18,099 nt of DNA from an uncultured Prevotella sp. (GCA_927910885.1 CAKMOD010000145.1:1-18099), one strand, 5' to 3'. Counted from the first letter of the stretch, positions 7,200 through 15,147 are shown. The notes: generated by a model from the letters alone, not told the origin. Program-made: numbers and translations.

Positions 7200-7589
7200 A
7201 TGCTGAAGAATGAGATAAAGAACAAGGAAAAGCTCGGTGAAATCGTACGTTTTATCATCGTTGGATCATCAGCTGCAGCCATACAATACGGTACATATCT
7301 GCTGTTAATATGCTGGCTACAGCCACTCATTGCAAATACTATAGCCTACCTTGTTAGCTTTACATTCAACTATATTGCATCTACACGTTACACCTTCCGC
7401 GTAAAGTCCACGACAAAACGAGGTGTAGGATTTATTTTTTCGCATATCATCAATTACCTTTTACAGAGCGCCTGCCTACATTTCTTCCTTTTATTAGGGC
7501 TCAGTAAGCAGATAGCATTGATCCCTATGTTCGCTATCTGTGTACCAATCAACTTCCTTTTAGTGCGCTTTTTCTTACATAAAAAGTAA
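7200..7589 (+). CDS. GtrA-family membrane protein, putative polyprenyl-phosphate-sugar translocase
   Basis: The 129-residue protein has a short basic N terminus followed by four predicted membrane helices, the size and layout of GtrA. The block VRFIIVGSSAAAIQYGTYLLL is the family's N-terminal motif, and FNYIASTRYTFR is its other hallmark (N-Y-x-x-x-R-x-x-x-F-type). GtrA proteins are thought to flip polyprenyl-phosphate-linked sugars; the mycobacterial GtrA protein Rv3789 lies beside the arabinose-donor genes. Here it follows the UbiA and HAD genes with 1-nt spacing, so the donor is probably their product. ATG 7200 is chosen over upstream codons because it directly follows the HAD stop and gives the normal GtrA length. 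It is the last gene of the unit. Confidence 0.85.
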   Translation: MLKNEIKNKEKLGEIVRFIIVGSSAAAIQYGTYLLLICWLQPLIANTIAYLVSFTFNYIASTRYTFRVKSTTKRGVGFIFSHIINYLLQSACLHFFLLLGLSKQIALIPMFAICVPINFLLVRFFLHKK

Positions 7590-7673
7590 GGTTTTAGACC
7601 TTAATAAGGGTTTTCCGTTAAACACATAGACATTTTTTTCGTATAGCATTAATGCTAAACCAAAGATATAGAT

Positions 7674-7718
7674 TAAACAAATAAACAACTTAGTCTGTCT
7701 TGGTTGTCTTTTTGTTTA
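7674..7718 (+). terminator. Imperfect hairpin, possible terminator of the GtrA unit
   Basis: A 16-nt arm at 7674-7689 (TAAACAAATAAACAAC) pairs with 7703-7718 (GTTGTCTTTTTGTTTA) with about two mismatches across a 13-nt loop. The 3' arm is T-rich, but no long T-run follows, and it lies 85 nt after the stop. Weak support. Confidence 0.3.
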
Positions 7719-7848
7719 TCCTCCGCCTATAAATACCTTTTCTTTTTAACGCATCGAAATTTCACAGGCAAGACCTTGAAAATCATTACACAAATTCATG
7801 TAAAATACCTAAAATAAAGCAGAATATTAAGCATAAAAAGCAAAGTTG

Positions 7849-8021
7849 CAACCATCAGTAAATCAATTGGTTACAAAGTTGTGCAAGAAAAGGTGCTTAA
7901 TAAGACTTCAAAAGGGCGTTAGTAACACTTCAAAAGGGCATCTATTGCAAGCTTATTAGGCGTCTTTTCAAAGCTAAAAAAGCATGTATTGGTTTTGAAC
8001 CACACGAAAATAGTTTACAAA
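7849..8021 (-). repeat. Dispersed ~173-bp repeat, copy 2 (inverted)
   Basis: This is the reverse-complement partner of 1047-1219 and has the same length. The 22-bp period is kept: the AAAAGG core lies at 7888, 7910 and 7932. The two copies bracket the six-gene PEtN transferase-to-GtrA unit in opposite orientations. Confidence 0.8.
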
Positions 8022-8266
8022 ATTTGATTTAAACGTGAATAAATTGTTTGTTAAAGCGGAAAGATATTGTAGTCAATAGACATTGTCTTTATTTGCCTTT
8101 TCTACATTTTATCTTGTATGTAAGCATTAAATCTTTATACTATTTTCAATCTATAGATTTAACGGAAGAACCTAAAAAGCCCCTTCATCAGCTTCTTTTT
8201 ACATGAAAAGAACTTGTCATTCCAAACTGAGAGCAGTCTACGATACACGTTCTTCTCCTTTTTTCC

Positions 8267-8297
8267 TTTGTTTAATCTGCTTTAATTTGTACCTTTG
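8267..8297 (+). promoter_or_regulatory. Bacteroidetes-type promoter for the paralogous membrane-protein pair
   Basis: TTTG at 8267-8270, a 19-bp spacer and TACCTTTG at 8290-8297 (TAnnTTTG). The predicted transcription start, near 8304, gives a short leader before ATG 8321. Confidence 0.7.
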
Positions 8298-8320
8298 CAA
8301 CGATTAATCAAAGCTACTCA

Positions 8321-9673
8321 ATGCACATATTCAACATATTCAAGGTGAAGAAAGAGGAACGCTGGCTGGTATTCATTATGCTGGCTGTCTTCCTCACATT
8401 CAACATATTGCTCATCACCAGCCATTATCACGTCTACACTATGGGCGCACATGGAGGTTTTTGGAGCATCTTTACCAAGAATTTCCGTATGTCAGGCTAT
8501 GATAACTGGTCATGGATTACCATTTCAGGGATGCGTATTCACTTTATAACTTCGCGCCATCCGCTATATCTCACCTTCCTTTACCCGCTTTACTTATTAA
8601 ACCACTGGCTCATAGAAGTCTTCGGCCATAACTTTGCCGTGTATTTCATGGCAGCCATTATCGTATTCTCAGCCTTCTATGCAGCCGTATTCGCCTATCG
8701 CATCTTCCGTGAAGTAATGGAATTGAGGAGATTTGACTCAACACTCCTTACCGTACTTCTCTTCTCTTTCGGACACATTCTCATACCGTCAATGGTACCC
8801 GATCACTTCATTGTGTCAATGATGTTCCTTTTGATGGCATTGTATATTTGCGGTAAAAAGATGAAGAAAGGAGAGCTTTTAACGGCTTGGCAGTCACTCC
8901 TTCTGACCTTTTTCACTGCTGGAATGGCTACTTCCAATGGTGCTAAAATATTCCTTGCAGGACTATTTACGAACCGAAAAAAGTTCTTTACATGGAAATA
9001 TATCAGCATTGGAGTCATCCTTCCATGCCTCTTGTTGATTGGAATTCAGCAATCACAATACTACCTTTTGGAAGTTCCTCAGAAGGCTGTTATTAGCAAT
9101 ATTGAGAAAGTAAAACGCCAAAAAGACCCTAAGGGCGTGGAAGAATTCTATAAAAAGCGTAATGCTTGGCAGAAGACTCATTTAGGTCAGACCATGTCAA
9201 AGGAATCAATGCTTGACTGGCTTGACACCTCAACACCACGTACAAGGGCATTGGTAGAGAACTTCTTTGGCGAGTCTATCCAGCTACACCAGCGTTACCT
9301 GCTGAAAGATGTAGCATGGGACCGCCCTGTTTTCGTAACCTATAACTGGATAACAAACTACGTGATAGAAGCGATAATGGTCGTACTATTTGTCTTAGGC
9401 ATCATCTTCGGTTATCGAAAACGTTTCTTCCAAATGTTGTTAGCGTGGTTTGCCTGCGATATAACCCTGCATCTCATTCTTGGCTTTGGTATAACCGAGG
9501 TTTACATCATGGCTTCAGGGTGGGCATTCATCATTCCGATAGCCTATGGTTATCTTATAAAAGGGCTATCACACAGATATCGCCAAATGCTGCGAGGTCT
9601 GCTATTAGTGATTACCATCTTCCTCTGGGCATACAACGGAGGACTAACTGTTAACTATCTACTAAACTTATAA
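8321..9673 (+). CDS. Multi-TM protein of unknown function, GT-C-like, paralogue 1 (possibly DUF6080)
   Basis: This integral membrane protein of 450 residues has about ten hydrophobic helices. It is 44-bp-class close in layout to, and clearly homologous with, the next gene. Shared blocks: SGYDN in the first extracytoplasmic loop, TIS, RHPLYLTFLYPLYLLNHWL, VPDHFI, FGESIQLHQ, and LGFGITEVYIM near the C terminus. An acidic motif in the first loop followed by an HPL motif is reminiscent of GT-C glycosyltransferases, which use polyprenyl-phosphate sugars on the outer face of the membrane. A charged insertion (about residues 255-315, FGES near its end) would lie outside the membrane core. From memory, proteins like this in Prevotella are annotated DUF6080, but I cannot verify that. 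ATG 8321 fits the promoter. Function unknown; a lipid-linked-sugar transferase is a hypothesis only. Confidence 0.8.
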   Translation: MHIFNIFKVKKEERWLVFIMLAVFLTFNILLITSHYHVYTMGAHGGFWSIFTKNFRMSGYDNWSWITISGMRIHFITSRHPLYLTFLYPLYLLNHWLIEVFGHNFAVYFMAAIIVFSAFYAAVFAYRIFREVMELRRFDSTLLTVLLFSFGHILIPSMVPDHFIVSMMFLLMALYICGKKMKKGELLTAWQSLLLTFFTAGMATSNGAKIFLAGLFTNRKKFFTWKYISIGVILPCLLLIGIQQSQYYLLEVPQKAVISNIEKVKRQKDPKGVEEFYKKRNAWQKTHLGQTMSKESMLDWLDTSTPRTRALVENFFGESIQLHQRYLLKDVAWDRPVFVTYNWITNYVIEAIMVVLFVLGIIFGYRKRFFQMLLAWFACDITLHLILGFGITEVYIMASGWAFIIPIAYGYLIKGLSHRYRQMLRGLLLVITIFLWAYNGGLTVNYLLNL

Positions 9674-9682
9674 TAGGGAGTC

Positions 9683-11047
9683 ATGCGTAATATCTTTGCT
9701 ATTAAACGTGGTGAAAGGCTTCTATGCTTGGTGGCATTCCTTGCTTTCGTAGCCCTAAACTGGCTGATGATAACCTATAACTACGGCTTATTTACCAGAG
9801 GAGGGAACCTTGGTTTCTGGGGATTATTCTTTGACCATTACACGGTATCGGGCTATGATAACCTCTCTTATATGACCATATCACGATGGAAGATTTATTA
9901 TCAGCTCTATCGTCATCCCTTGCTACCAACGTTTTTCTATCCCTTCTATCTCCTCAACCACTGGCTGATGAACCTTACGCATACAAATTATGCAATATTC
10001 ATCGTGGCTTTCTTCAATGTATTGACCGCTACCTATAGTTGTCTTTTCATCTATCGAATCTTTACAGAAGTGCAAGAATTAAGAAAGAAAGACGCCCTCT
10101 TACTAACGCTCTTCTTCTTTTCTTTTGCTTCTATCCTGCTAACATCGTTTGTACCTGACCATTTCATCTTCTCGCTTTTCTTCCTGACAATGACGCTATA
10201 CATTGCTGGAAGAGCGATGAAACGGGAGAATGGGCGCATGAAAACATGGCAAACAATGCTTTTATCCTTCTTTGCAACAGGTATTACTTTTACTAATATC
10301 GCTAAGATTGGCTTGGCTGATTTGTTTGTGAATGGTAAAAATACATTCCGTATCAAACACTTCTTCTTAGCCTTTATCCTTCCTCTTGGGGCACTTTTCG
10401 CCATCTATTCGTACCAACAAACAACATTCGTTGAGCCAGATGCCAAACTACAAGCAAGGGTAAAGGAAAAGAAATTAAAGAAAGACCAGAAGTTTGCAGC
10501 CAAGTATGAGAAGCAACATGAATTCATGAAGAGCCGTACTGGAACGCAAGTGGCGAACAACCGTTTCTTTGAATGGACCGACTTGTCAAGTTCGAGAACT
10601 GATGCTATCATAGAGAACCTCTTTGGAGAGAGTATACAACTTCATCAGAAACACATGTTAGAGGATGTAAACAAGTCGCGCCCTATCATCGTCAGATACA
10701 GCAGTGTACTCAATTACATAGCTGAAGCCATGATAATAATATTGTTTTTAGGCGGAATCATCGTGGGAAGAAAGGAAAAGTTCCTACAGTTATGTATGGC
10801 TTGGTTTGCCACAGATATTGTCTTGCACATCATTCTTGGCTTCGGTATCATCGAGGTTTATATTATGGGCGCACACTGGTTGTTCGTTATTCCGATAGCA
10901 ATTACTTACTTATTTAAGTGCATCAGACAAAGACGTGTGCTGATAGGTGCAAGACTACTTATCGCCACACTGAGCCTTGCTTTAATGGTATATAACCTCA
11001 GCCTCATCATTCCTTTCATGCTACGAGGATTTGTTGCACCGCATTAA
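9683..11047 (+). CDS. Multi-TM protein of unknown function, GT-C-like, paralogue 2 (possibly DUF6080)
   Basis: The 454-residue membrane protein is a tandem paralogue of the upstream gene, starting 9 nt after its stop, so the two are one operon. The same ordered motifs appear: GFW, SGYDN, RHPLLPTFFYPFYLLNHWL, VPDHFI, a strongly basic loop (KEKKLKKDQKFAAKYEKQHE), FGESIQLHQ, and LGFGIIEVYIM. The invariant acidic and histidine residues (D in SGYDN, RHPL, PDH, E and H in FGESIQLHQ, E in EVYIM) are candidates for catalysis or substrate binding because both copies keep them while the helices have drifted. Each may act on a different acceptor or linkage. A strong bidirectional terminator follows at 11071. 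No family function is known to me. Confidence 0.8.
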   Translation: MRNIFAIKRGERLLCLVAFLAFVALNWLMITYNYGLFTRGGNLGFWGLFFDHYTVSGYDNLSYMTISRWKIYYQLYRHPLLPTFFYPFYLLNHWLMNLTHTNYAIFIVAFFNVLTATYSCLFIYRIFTEVQELRKKDALLLTLFFFSFASILLTSFVPDHFIFSLFFLTMTLYIAGRAMKRENGRMKTWQTMLLSFFATGITFTNIAKIGLADLFVNGKNTFRIKHFFLAFILPLGALFAIYSYQQTTFVEPDAKLQARVKEKKLKKDQKFAAKYEKQHEFMKSRTGTQVANNRFFEWTDLSSSRTDAIIENLFGESIQLHQKHMLEDVNKSRPIIVRYSSVLNYIAEAMIIILFLGGIIVGRKEKFLQLCMAWFATDIVLHIILGFGIIEVYIMGAHWLFVIPIAITYLFKCIRQRRVLIGARLLIATLSLALMVYNLSLIIPFMLRGFVAPH

Positions 11048-11070
11048 AAGATATCATCCCAACATAAACA

Positions 11071-11105
11071 AAAACGACTTCCCTAATCATTAAGGAAGTC
11101 GTTTT
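11071..11105. terminator. Bidirectional Rho-independent terminator between convergent units
   Basis: AAAACGACTTCC (11071-11082) pairs perfectly with GGAAGTCGTTTT (11094-11105) around an 11-nt loop. T-runs on the 3' side of each strand make it work both ways. It sits between the plus-strand paralogue pair ending at 11047 and the minus-strand GT2 gene ending at 11150. Confidence 0.9.
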
Positions 11106-11149
11106 TTGTATTCTTAATCACCCTTGACAAACTCAAAAGCGAGTGTAAA

Positions 11150-11977
11150 CTAAAGATTCTCTTTATAAGCTGTAACAGATTTACCACAATATTGCCATTT
11201 CCTTATGGCATTACGGAACATACAGCCATCTAATATCTTGTAGAGTTTGAAGAAAGGACGGTATAATTTGCCATTTTCAGGTAAATACTTACCATGATAC
11301 ATCTCTCGAAGTGCATCCGTATCACGTGTCCAAATGTTTCCTCCTTGTGCTGTCTTAGTATCAGGATAGATACGAATAGCACCAAGGTTGCGGTTAATAC
11401 GTCTTACTTTCAGTCCTGCTTCATATACTCTTATCAGCCATTCCACATCCATCTTAGCATGAAAAGACTCATCAATATAGCCGATTTTATCGAATATCTC
11501 ACGCCTCCAGAACATTCCCGGCTGCGAGATATTATAACAACCGTGGCGGAAGAAGAAGTGATTCATTACGATATGCGTGAAGTTGATAATCTTTCCTTCC
11601 TTGTCAATCTCAACCGTATAGCCATTGGCAAAGTCTGTATCGGGATGATCATGATAGAACTTTGCTACAGTATGTAATGTTCCGGGCAATAGTACATCAT
11701 CACTATTAATCCAGCAGACGATGTCACCTGTTGCCCTACGCATACCCTTATTGATAGCATCGCTCTGTCCCTTGTCCTTCTCGCTACACCACCAAGTAAT
11801 CTTATCAGTGTATTTCTTCAAGATTTCTACGGTTTCATCGGTAGAACCACCATCACAAACAATATACTCCAAGTTAGGATATTGCTGTCCAATGACCGAT
11901 TGAATCGTTGCTTCTATGAACTGTCCTTGATTATAAGACGGTGTTACAACTGTTATCTTTGGATATTCCATCATCAT
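11150..11977 (-). CDS. GT2-family glycosyltransferase
   Basis: This cytoplasmic, GT-A fold glycosyltransferase of 275 residues transfers a sugar from a nucleotide donor onto a lipid-linked glycan. Visible are the start ITVVTPSYNQGQFIE, the DGGSTD motif (42-47) for UDP/NDP binding, KGQSDAINKG, and the metal-binding DxD equivalent NSDD (91-94). The block ISQPGMFWRREIFDKIGYID and WLIRVYEAG match the acceptor half of WcaA/WcaE-like enzymes. It begins with three ATG codons, of which the third may be used. It lies 17 nt downstream of the acetyltransferase gene and shares its promoter. The exact sugar is not predictable. Ending near the terminator at 11071, it closes the minus-strand operon. Confidence 0.9.
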   Translation of the reverse strand: MMMEYPKITVVTPSYNQGQFIEATIQSVIGQQYPNLEYIVCDGGSTDETVEILKKYTDKITWWCSEKDKGQSDAINKGMRRATGDIVCWINSDDVLLPGTLHTVAKFYHDHPDTDFANGYTVEIDKEGKIINFTHIVMNHFFFRHGCYNISQPGMFWRREIFDKIGYIDESFHAKMDVEWLIRVYEAGLKVRRINRNLGAIRIYPDTKTAQGGNIWTRDTDALREMYHGKYLPENGKLYRPFFKLYKILDGCMFRNAIRKWQYCGKSVTAYKENL

Positions 11978-11994
11978 TATATATTAAGCTCCGA

Positions 11995-12558
11995 CTATGC
12001 TTGTTTTACTATTCTTGCAGGATTACCGACCACAGTACAGCCATCAGGCACGTCCTTAAAGACAACAGCACCAGCCCCTATCGTCACATTATTACCAATT
12101 CGAATAGGTCCAAAAACCGTTGCTCCTGTCATTATCTTCACATTATCACCTATCACAGGGCGACCTTCTTGCCCCTCATGATGTCCTGTTCCCAGCGTTA
12201 CTAACTGAAGACAATAGAAGTTCCTACCGATGCTTTCGGCATTTAGATAGGTAGCATAGTTATGTTCAAAATGAGCACCTTTGCCAATAGAGGGGCACCA
12301 GATGTTCAATGTTCGTTCGCCAGGACACAGCCATTTAATAGGTGTTGCCATATATTCACCTATCCTATAATAGAAAAGATTACGGAAGGTACGCTCACGC
12401 GTCATTACCTTCACGAAGTTACATACCCCGCGCTTATGGTCCTGCACTTGTAGCAGGTCGTCATCAATCTTCCCACTATTCAACTTATATAGTAGGATAT
12501 GTGGAATCAACCTTAGGGAGGACGCGGTAAGTATTACGCCTTGAACAAATGGGTTCAT
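11995..12558 (-). CDS. Hexapeptide-repeat (serine acetyltransferase-like) acyltransferase
   Basis: This protein of 187 residues has a C-terminal left-handed beta-helix of the CysE/WcaB type. Evidence: FEHNYATYLNAESIG, with a His at the position equivalent to the catalytic LDH of CysE; LVTLGTG; then isoleucine-rich hexapeptides in GDNVKIMTGATVFG and IGNNVTIGAGAVV; and the closing motif VVGNPARIV. Such enzymes acetylate sugars or amino acids from acetyl-CoA. CysE normally has a second His in GGDRHPKI, which reads EGRPVIG here, so ordinary cysteine synthesis is unlikely and a role in glycan O- or N-acetylation fits better. The N-terminal ~75 residues carry a basic and hydrophobic section typical of capsule-locus members. 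It is the first gene of an operon with the GT2 gene, behind a promoter at 12573-12604. Confidence 0.8.
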   Translation of the reverse strand: MNPFVQGVILTASSLRLIPHILLYKLNSGKIDDDLLQVQDHKRGVCNFVKVMTRERTFRNLFYYRIGEYMATPIKWLCPGERTLNIWCPSIGKGAHFEHNYATYLNAESIGRNFYCLQLVTLGTGHHEGQEGRPVIGDNVKIMTGATVFGPIRIGNNVTIGAGAVVFKDVPDGCTVVGNPARIVKQA

Positions 12559-12572
12559 CTTCTCTTTTTATG

Positions 12573-12604
12573 CAAATTTACAACTTATTCCTTAATATAC
12601 CAAC
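12573..12604 (-). promoter_or_regulatory. Bacteroidetes-type promoter for the acetyltransferase-GT2 operon
   Basis: On the minus strand GTTG (12604-12601), a 20-bp spacer, then TAAATTTG (12580-12573), which fits TAnnTTTG. The -33 box is one base off TTTG. The leader to ATG 12558 would be only about 8 nt, which agrees with a start there. Confidence 0.55.
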
Positions 12605-12620
12605 TTCTCGTTTCTTACTA

Positions 12621-14060
12621 TCATCTACGACGACGCAGACAGTTCATACACTCCACGAGTATCTGTGAGCCTGCCCACTTCATAATAAAGAAGTAAAGCA
12701 CAGCTGCCATAAGGATTCTGACAATCAATAGTAAGAGGAGATTATGAATGAAAGAGGTTACAAAATAAGTGACAACCATGACTGCCGCCGATGCTAAAAG
12801 GTAAGGACTGATATCTTTCAGAACATCAAAAAGGCGCAAACCAGTCTCTCTTCCAGCAAAGAACTGCCATACGAAGAGCCATAAGACGGTTACAATAGTA
12901 TAAGCACTTACCATAAACACAACTCCCTGCTGATAGCAACCAACAACAAAGACTATCTGTGCGATGATTAAAGCTATCGTACACCACATATAAACAACAG
13001 ACTTACCACGACTAAGGATAAGATTCTGATACATCGTGTAGAATGGTAAAAAAGCACCGCTAATACAGAGGATTCGTAGCAAAGGAATACTCTCTATCCA
13101 CTTATCTGATATAAGAAGAATGATAAATTCGTGCGATATCATCGCTAATCCAAACATAGCAGGAAAGACTAAGAATGCCGTAAAACGAAGCATCTTACGG
13201 AACACATTCACCTGCCTTTCTGGGTCTTTATTCACCTCGACAAGCACGGGTTGCGCTACCTGCGACACCGTTCCAGACACAAAGGTGCTTGCCATTGTAT
13301 CCCACTTGAAGGCTTGAGAGAAGTTTCCCACTACATTTGCAGAATATAAACGACCGAAGATAAAGGTTAGAATATTCTGACTGATTGTATTGACAATCGT
13401 TGTCACAAGAATCTTATAACTAAAGGAAAACATCTTCTTTACAGGGGTAAAGTCAATGCGAAAAGAGGGTCGCCAAGGAATGATAAAGAAACGCCACAGA
13501 CTCGTAAGACTGATATAAAGTACTTGCTGCCAAGCCAAACTCCAATAAGCATAACCCTTTAAAGCTAAGATAATTCCTACCACACCCGAGATAAAAAGGC
13601 AGGTGATACGCAGCAAAGCAGTCTCTTTGACCATCATATTCTTGAAAAGATAAGCCGCAGGAGCCGTACCTAATGAGGAGAAAAGCAATGATGCAAAGAC
13701 GAAACGAGATAGACTGATAAGCTCTGGATGATGAAAGAAAGCTGCAATCAAAGGGGCTGAAAAGAAGAGGGTTGTATATGAAATCCAACCCATTATAGCA
13801 CTAAACCAAAAGACAGAGTTATAATCATTATCCGTTGGACGCTCCATATTGGCAAGTGCTGCAGTAAATCCACTTTCCTGCAATGCTCCTGCAATTGCTG
13901 TAAAAACAGCTAACATACCCACCAATCCATAGTCGGCTGTTGTGAGCAGACGTGCCAAAAAGATTCCAATGACAATATTCAAGAGCTGCATTGTACCATT
14001 GTTCAATGCACCCCAAAAGAGTCCTTTGGCTGTTTTCTCCTTGAGTGTTTCTTTTTCCAT
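12621..14060 (-). CDS. Wzx/WzxC-type lipopolysaccharide flippase (MOP superfamily)
   Basis: This inner-membrane flippase (479 residues from ATG 14060) moves polyprenyl-PP-linked glycan units to the periplasm. It has about 12-14 hydrophobic helices spread evenly, and the N-terminal KTAKGLFWGALNNGTMQLLN and LARLLTTADYGLVGM blocks are typical of the WzxC-like polysaccharide export subfamily. Conserved features also include GNFSQAFKWDT and the C-terminal polysaccharide-synthase-C like region. A TTG start at 14075 is possible, but ATG 14060 gives the usual MEKxTLKEKTAKGLFW-like start. Its promoter lies at 14248-14279, giving a leader of about 180 nt. It is followed by the acetyltransferase and GT2 genes on the same strand, consistent with a small glycan assembly cluster lacking any visible Wzy or Wzz in this window. 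Confidence 0.92.
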   Translation of the reverse strand: MEKETLKEKTAKGLFWGALNNGTMQLLNIVIGIFLARLLTTADYGLVGMLAVFTAIAGALQESGFTAALANMERPTDNDYNSVFWFSAIMGWISYTTLFFSAPLIAAFFHHPELISLSRFVFASLLFSSLGTAPAAYLFKNMMVKETALLRITCLFISGVVGIILALKGYAYWSLAWQQVLYISLTSLWRFFIIPWRPSFRIDFTPVKKMFSFSYKILVTTIVNTISQNILTFIFGRLYSANVVGNFSQAFKWDTMASTFVSGTVSQVAQPVLVEVNKDPERQVNVFRKMLRFTAFLVFPAMFGLAMISHEFIILLISDKWIESIPLLRILCISGAFLPFYTMYQNLILSRGKSVVYMWCTIALIIAQIVFVVGCYQQGVVFMVSAYTIVTVLWLFVWQFFAGRETGLRLFDVLKDISPYLLASAAVMVVTYFVTSFIHNLLLLLIVRILMAAVLYFFIMKWAGSQILVECMNCLRRRR

Positions 14061-14247
14061 TAGCTTTTGTATCAATATGATACGCTGTTTCTTATCTCCC
14101 CCTCAGAGTATGTTCTATCTAAAAAAGAGGTTAGCTGTCTTCTGCTATATAACGTTTCCTTCGTGAAAGTACTTTTTTTCATAGGTGTAGAAAGGGAAGA
14201 TGTTATTTCTTCTTTCCAACCTTGATTGGCAGAATCCATTTAACATG

Positions 14248-14279
14248 CAAATATAACGCTTTTCTTTGGAAAAGCCAAA
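14248..14279 (-). promoter_or_regulatory. Bacteroidetes-type promoter for the wzx gene
   Basis: On the minus strand TTTG (14279-14276), exactly 20 bp, then TATATTTG (14255-14248). Transcription should start near 14241 and give a long leader of about 180 nt before ATG 14060; I saw no clear riboswitch or leader hairpin in it. Confidence 0.7.
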
Positions 14280-14324
14280 TCCTACATACTTTGGAATGAT
14301 AAAGAGACTTTCCTACGGCTATAT

Positions 14325-14840
14325 TTATCTCTTTTGCTTTTTAAGGAAGTCTTCAATAGCTGCTGTGCTTTTTAACTTATTCGTATCAATATCACAGAGT
14401 TCACTAAAATAGACTTCATGATAGAATGGGCCACAGCGTTCCATGATCTGTATCTTATCCACCTGTGTTGCGAATAGTGCATTAAGAATCGTTACCCGAT
14501 ACTTATCATCTTCAAACGTTATCTTGGTTGAATCATTCCTTAAGTTCCATAACCATCCAAAGAGTAGTTGTGCGATAATGATGAGAGGAATGCTCATCCA
14601 TAACAGAGTATGCAAACAACCGATAGCGGCATTACCCTCTTCCTTCCACCTCCGCTTGATATAGCGGATAAGGAAGAAAAGCAATATCCAAGGTAAAGTG
14701 TAGACAACAATGATGTCCGCATCACTCCATATCTTCCAAGGTGATACGCAATTGAGTACCAACCAAACTACCTCAAGCCACACCAAGCACGCTAAGAGTT
14801 TTCTTATCATCCAATAAATCTTATGCTTTCCTGTCAACAT
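14325..14840 (-). CDS. Hypothetical small membrane protein, 171 residues
   Basis: I do not recognise this protein. It shows three hydrophobic helices (about residues 12-32, 43-61 and 76-96, the latter two separated by a strongly basic KRRWKEE turn) and a soluble C-terminal part of ~75 residues (TKITFEDDKYRVTILNALF, then IQIMERCGPFYHEVYFSE), rich in acidic and aromatic residues. A second ATG in frame (residue 11) is possible. It ends 45 nt before the wzx promoter -33 box and may be transcribed alone. No transfer signal is apparent. Its coding nature is supported by length, regular hydrophobic pattern and an in-register start, not by homology. Confidence 0.65.
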   Translation of the reverse strand: MLTGKHKIYWMIRKLLACLVWLEVVWLVLNCVSPWKIWSDADIIVVYTLPWILLFFLIRYIKRRWKEEGNAAIGCLHTLLWMSIPLIIIAQLLFGWLWNLRNDSTKITFEDDKYRVTILNALFATQVDKIQIMERCGPFYHEVYFSELCDIDTNKLKSTAAIEDFLKKQKR

Positions 14841-15118
14841 TTCCTATATAAGCGTAATCTCTTTCTATGTTTTATACTATCGGTAATAACCTTATTTACC
14901 ATTTTTAATTGGCAAGTAATTACTCCGCACATGTGGTGCGGAGGGCAAACACCATTGGTGCGAAGCATAAACACCACTCGTGCGGAGGGCAAGCACCTAT
15001 ACAAACTGTTATAAAGTTAGCGCCTAAATGCCTCCGCAAAGATAAGTATATTAGTTCGATTCATAACATCAAAACATAAGTTTTTATAGAGACAGAAGGT
15101 GAAGTCATAATCTTTTAT
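14841..15118. other. Divergent intergenic spacer with a 22-bp tandem array
   Basis: About 280 bp between two divergently read genes. It must hold promoters for both directions, but only a -7 box for the rightward gene is clear. The centre is occupied by the 22-bp tandem repeat at 14928-14997; I saw nothing else. Confidence 0.6.
14928..14997. repeat. Three-copy 22-bp tandem repeat with internal dyads
   Basis: Units start at 14928, 14950 and 14972, with a partial fourth at 14994. The consensus is CACCAnTnGTGCGgAGggCAAa. Each unit carries a short CACCA..TGGTG-like dyad, and the first lies within the perfect palindrome CTCCGCAC-ATGTG-GTGCGGAG (14924-14944). The divergence between units shows it is not recent slippage alone. 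It may be a dispersed-repeat family member or a binding-site array. Confidence 0.75.
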
Positions 15119-15126
15119 TATCTTTG
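15119..15126 (+). promoter_or_regulatory. -7 box of a promoter for the LicD gene
   Basis: TATCTTTG matches TAnnTTTG and lies 22 nt before ATG 15148, which predicts a short leader. I found no convincing -33 TTTG at the expected 19-21 bp spacing, so the promoter may be weak or need an activator. Confidence 0.5.
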
Positions 15127-15147
15127 CAACAAGTATATTAACGGAAA

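Larger units (their letters stand above)
7590..8266. other. Spacer of about 680 bp with a dispersed repeat, no convincing gene
   Basis: An AT-rich spacer between two plus-strand units. It contains an imperfect hairpin (7674-7718) that may end the upstream unit and the inverted copy of the 173-bp dispersed repeat (7849-8021). I saw no credible reading frame. The last part (8022-8266) carries nothing I can name. Confidence 0.65.

Noticed and set aside
10051..10404. 117-codon frame on the - strand
   Set aside because: Antisense shadow of the second GT-C-like paralogue, basic and without motifs.
11294..11677. 127-codon frame on the + strand
   Set aside because: Antisense to the GT2 gene, whose motifs are unambiguous.
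14299..14334. AAAGAGA...TCTCTTT inverted repeat overlapping the end of the orphan membrane gene
   Set aside because: 7-bp arms with a 20-nt loop overlapping coding sequence; not convincing as a terminator.
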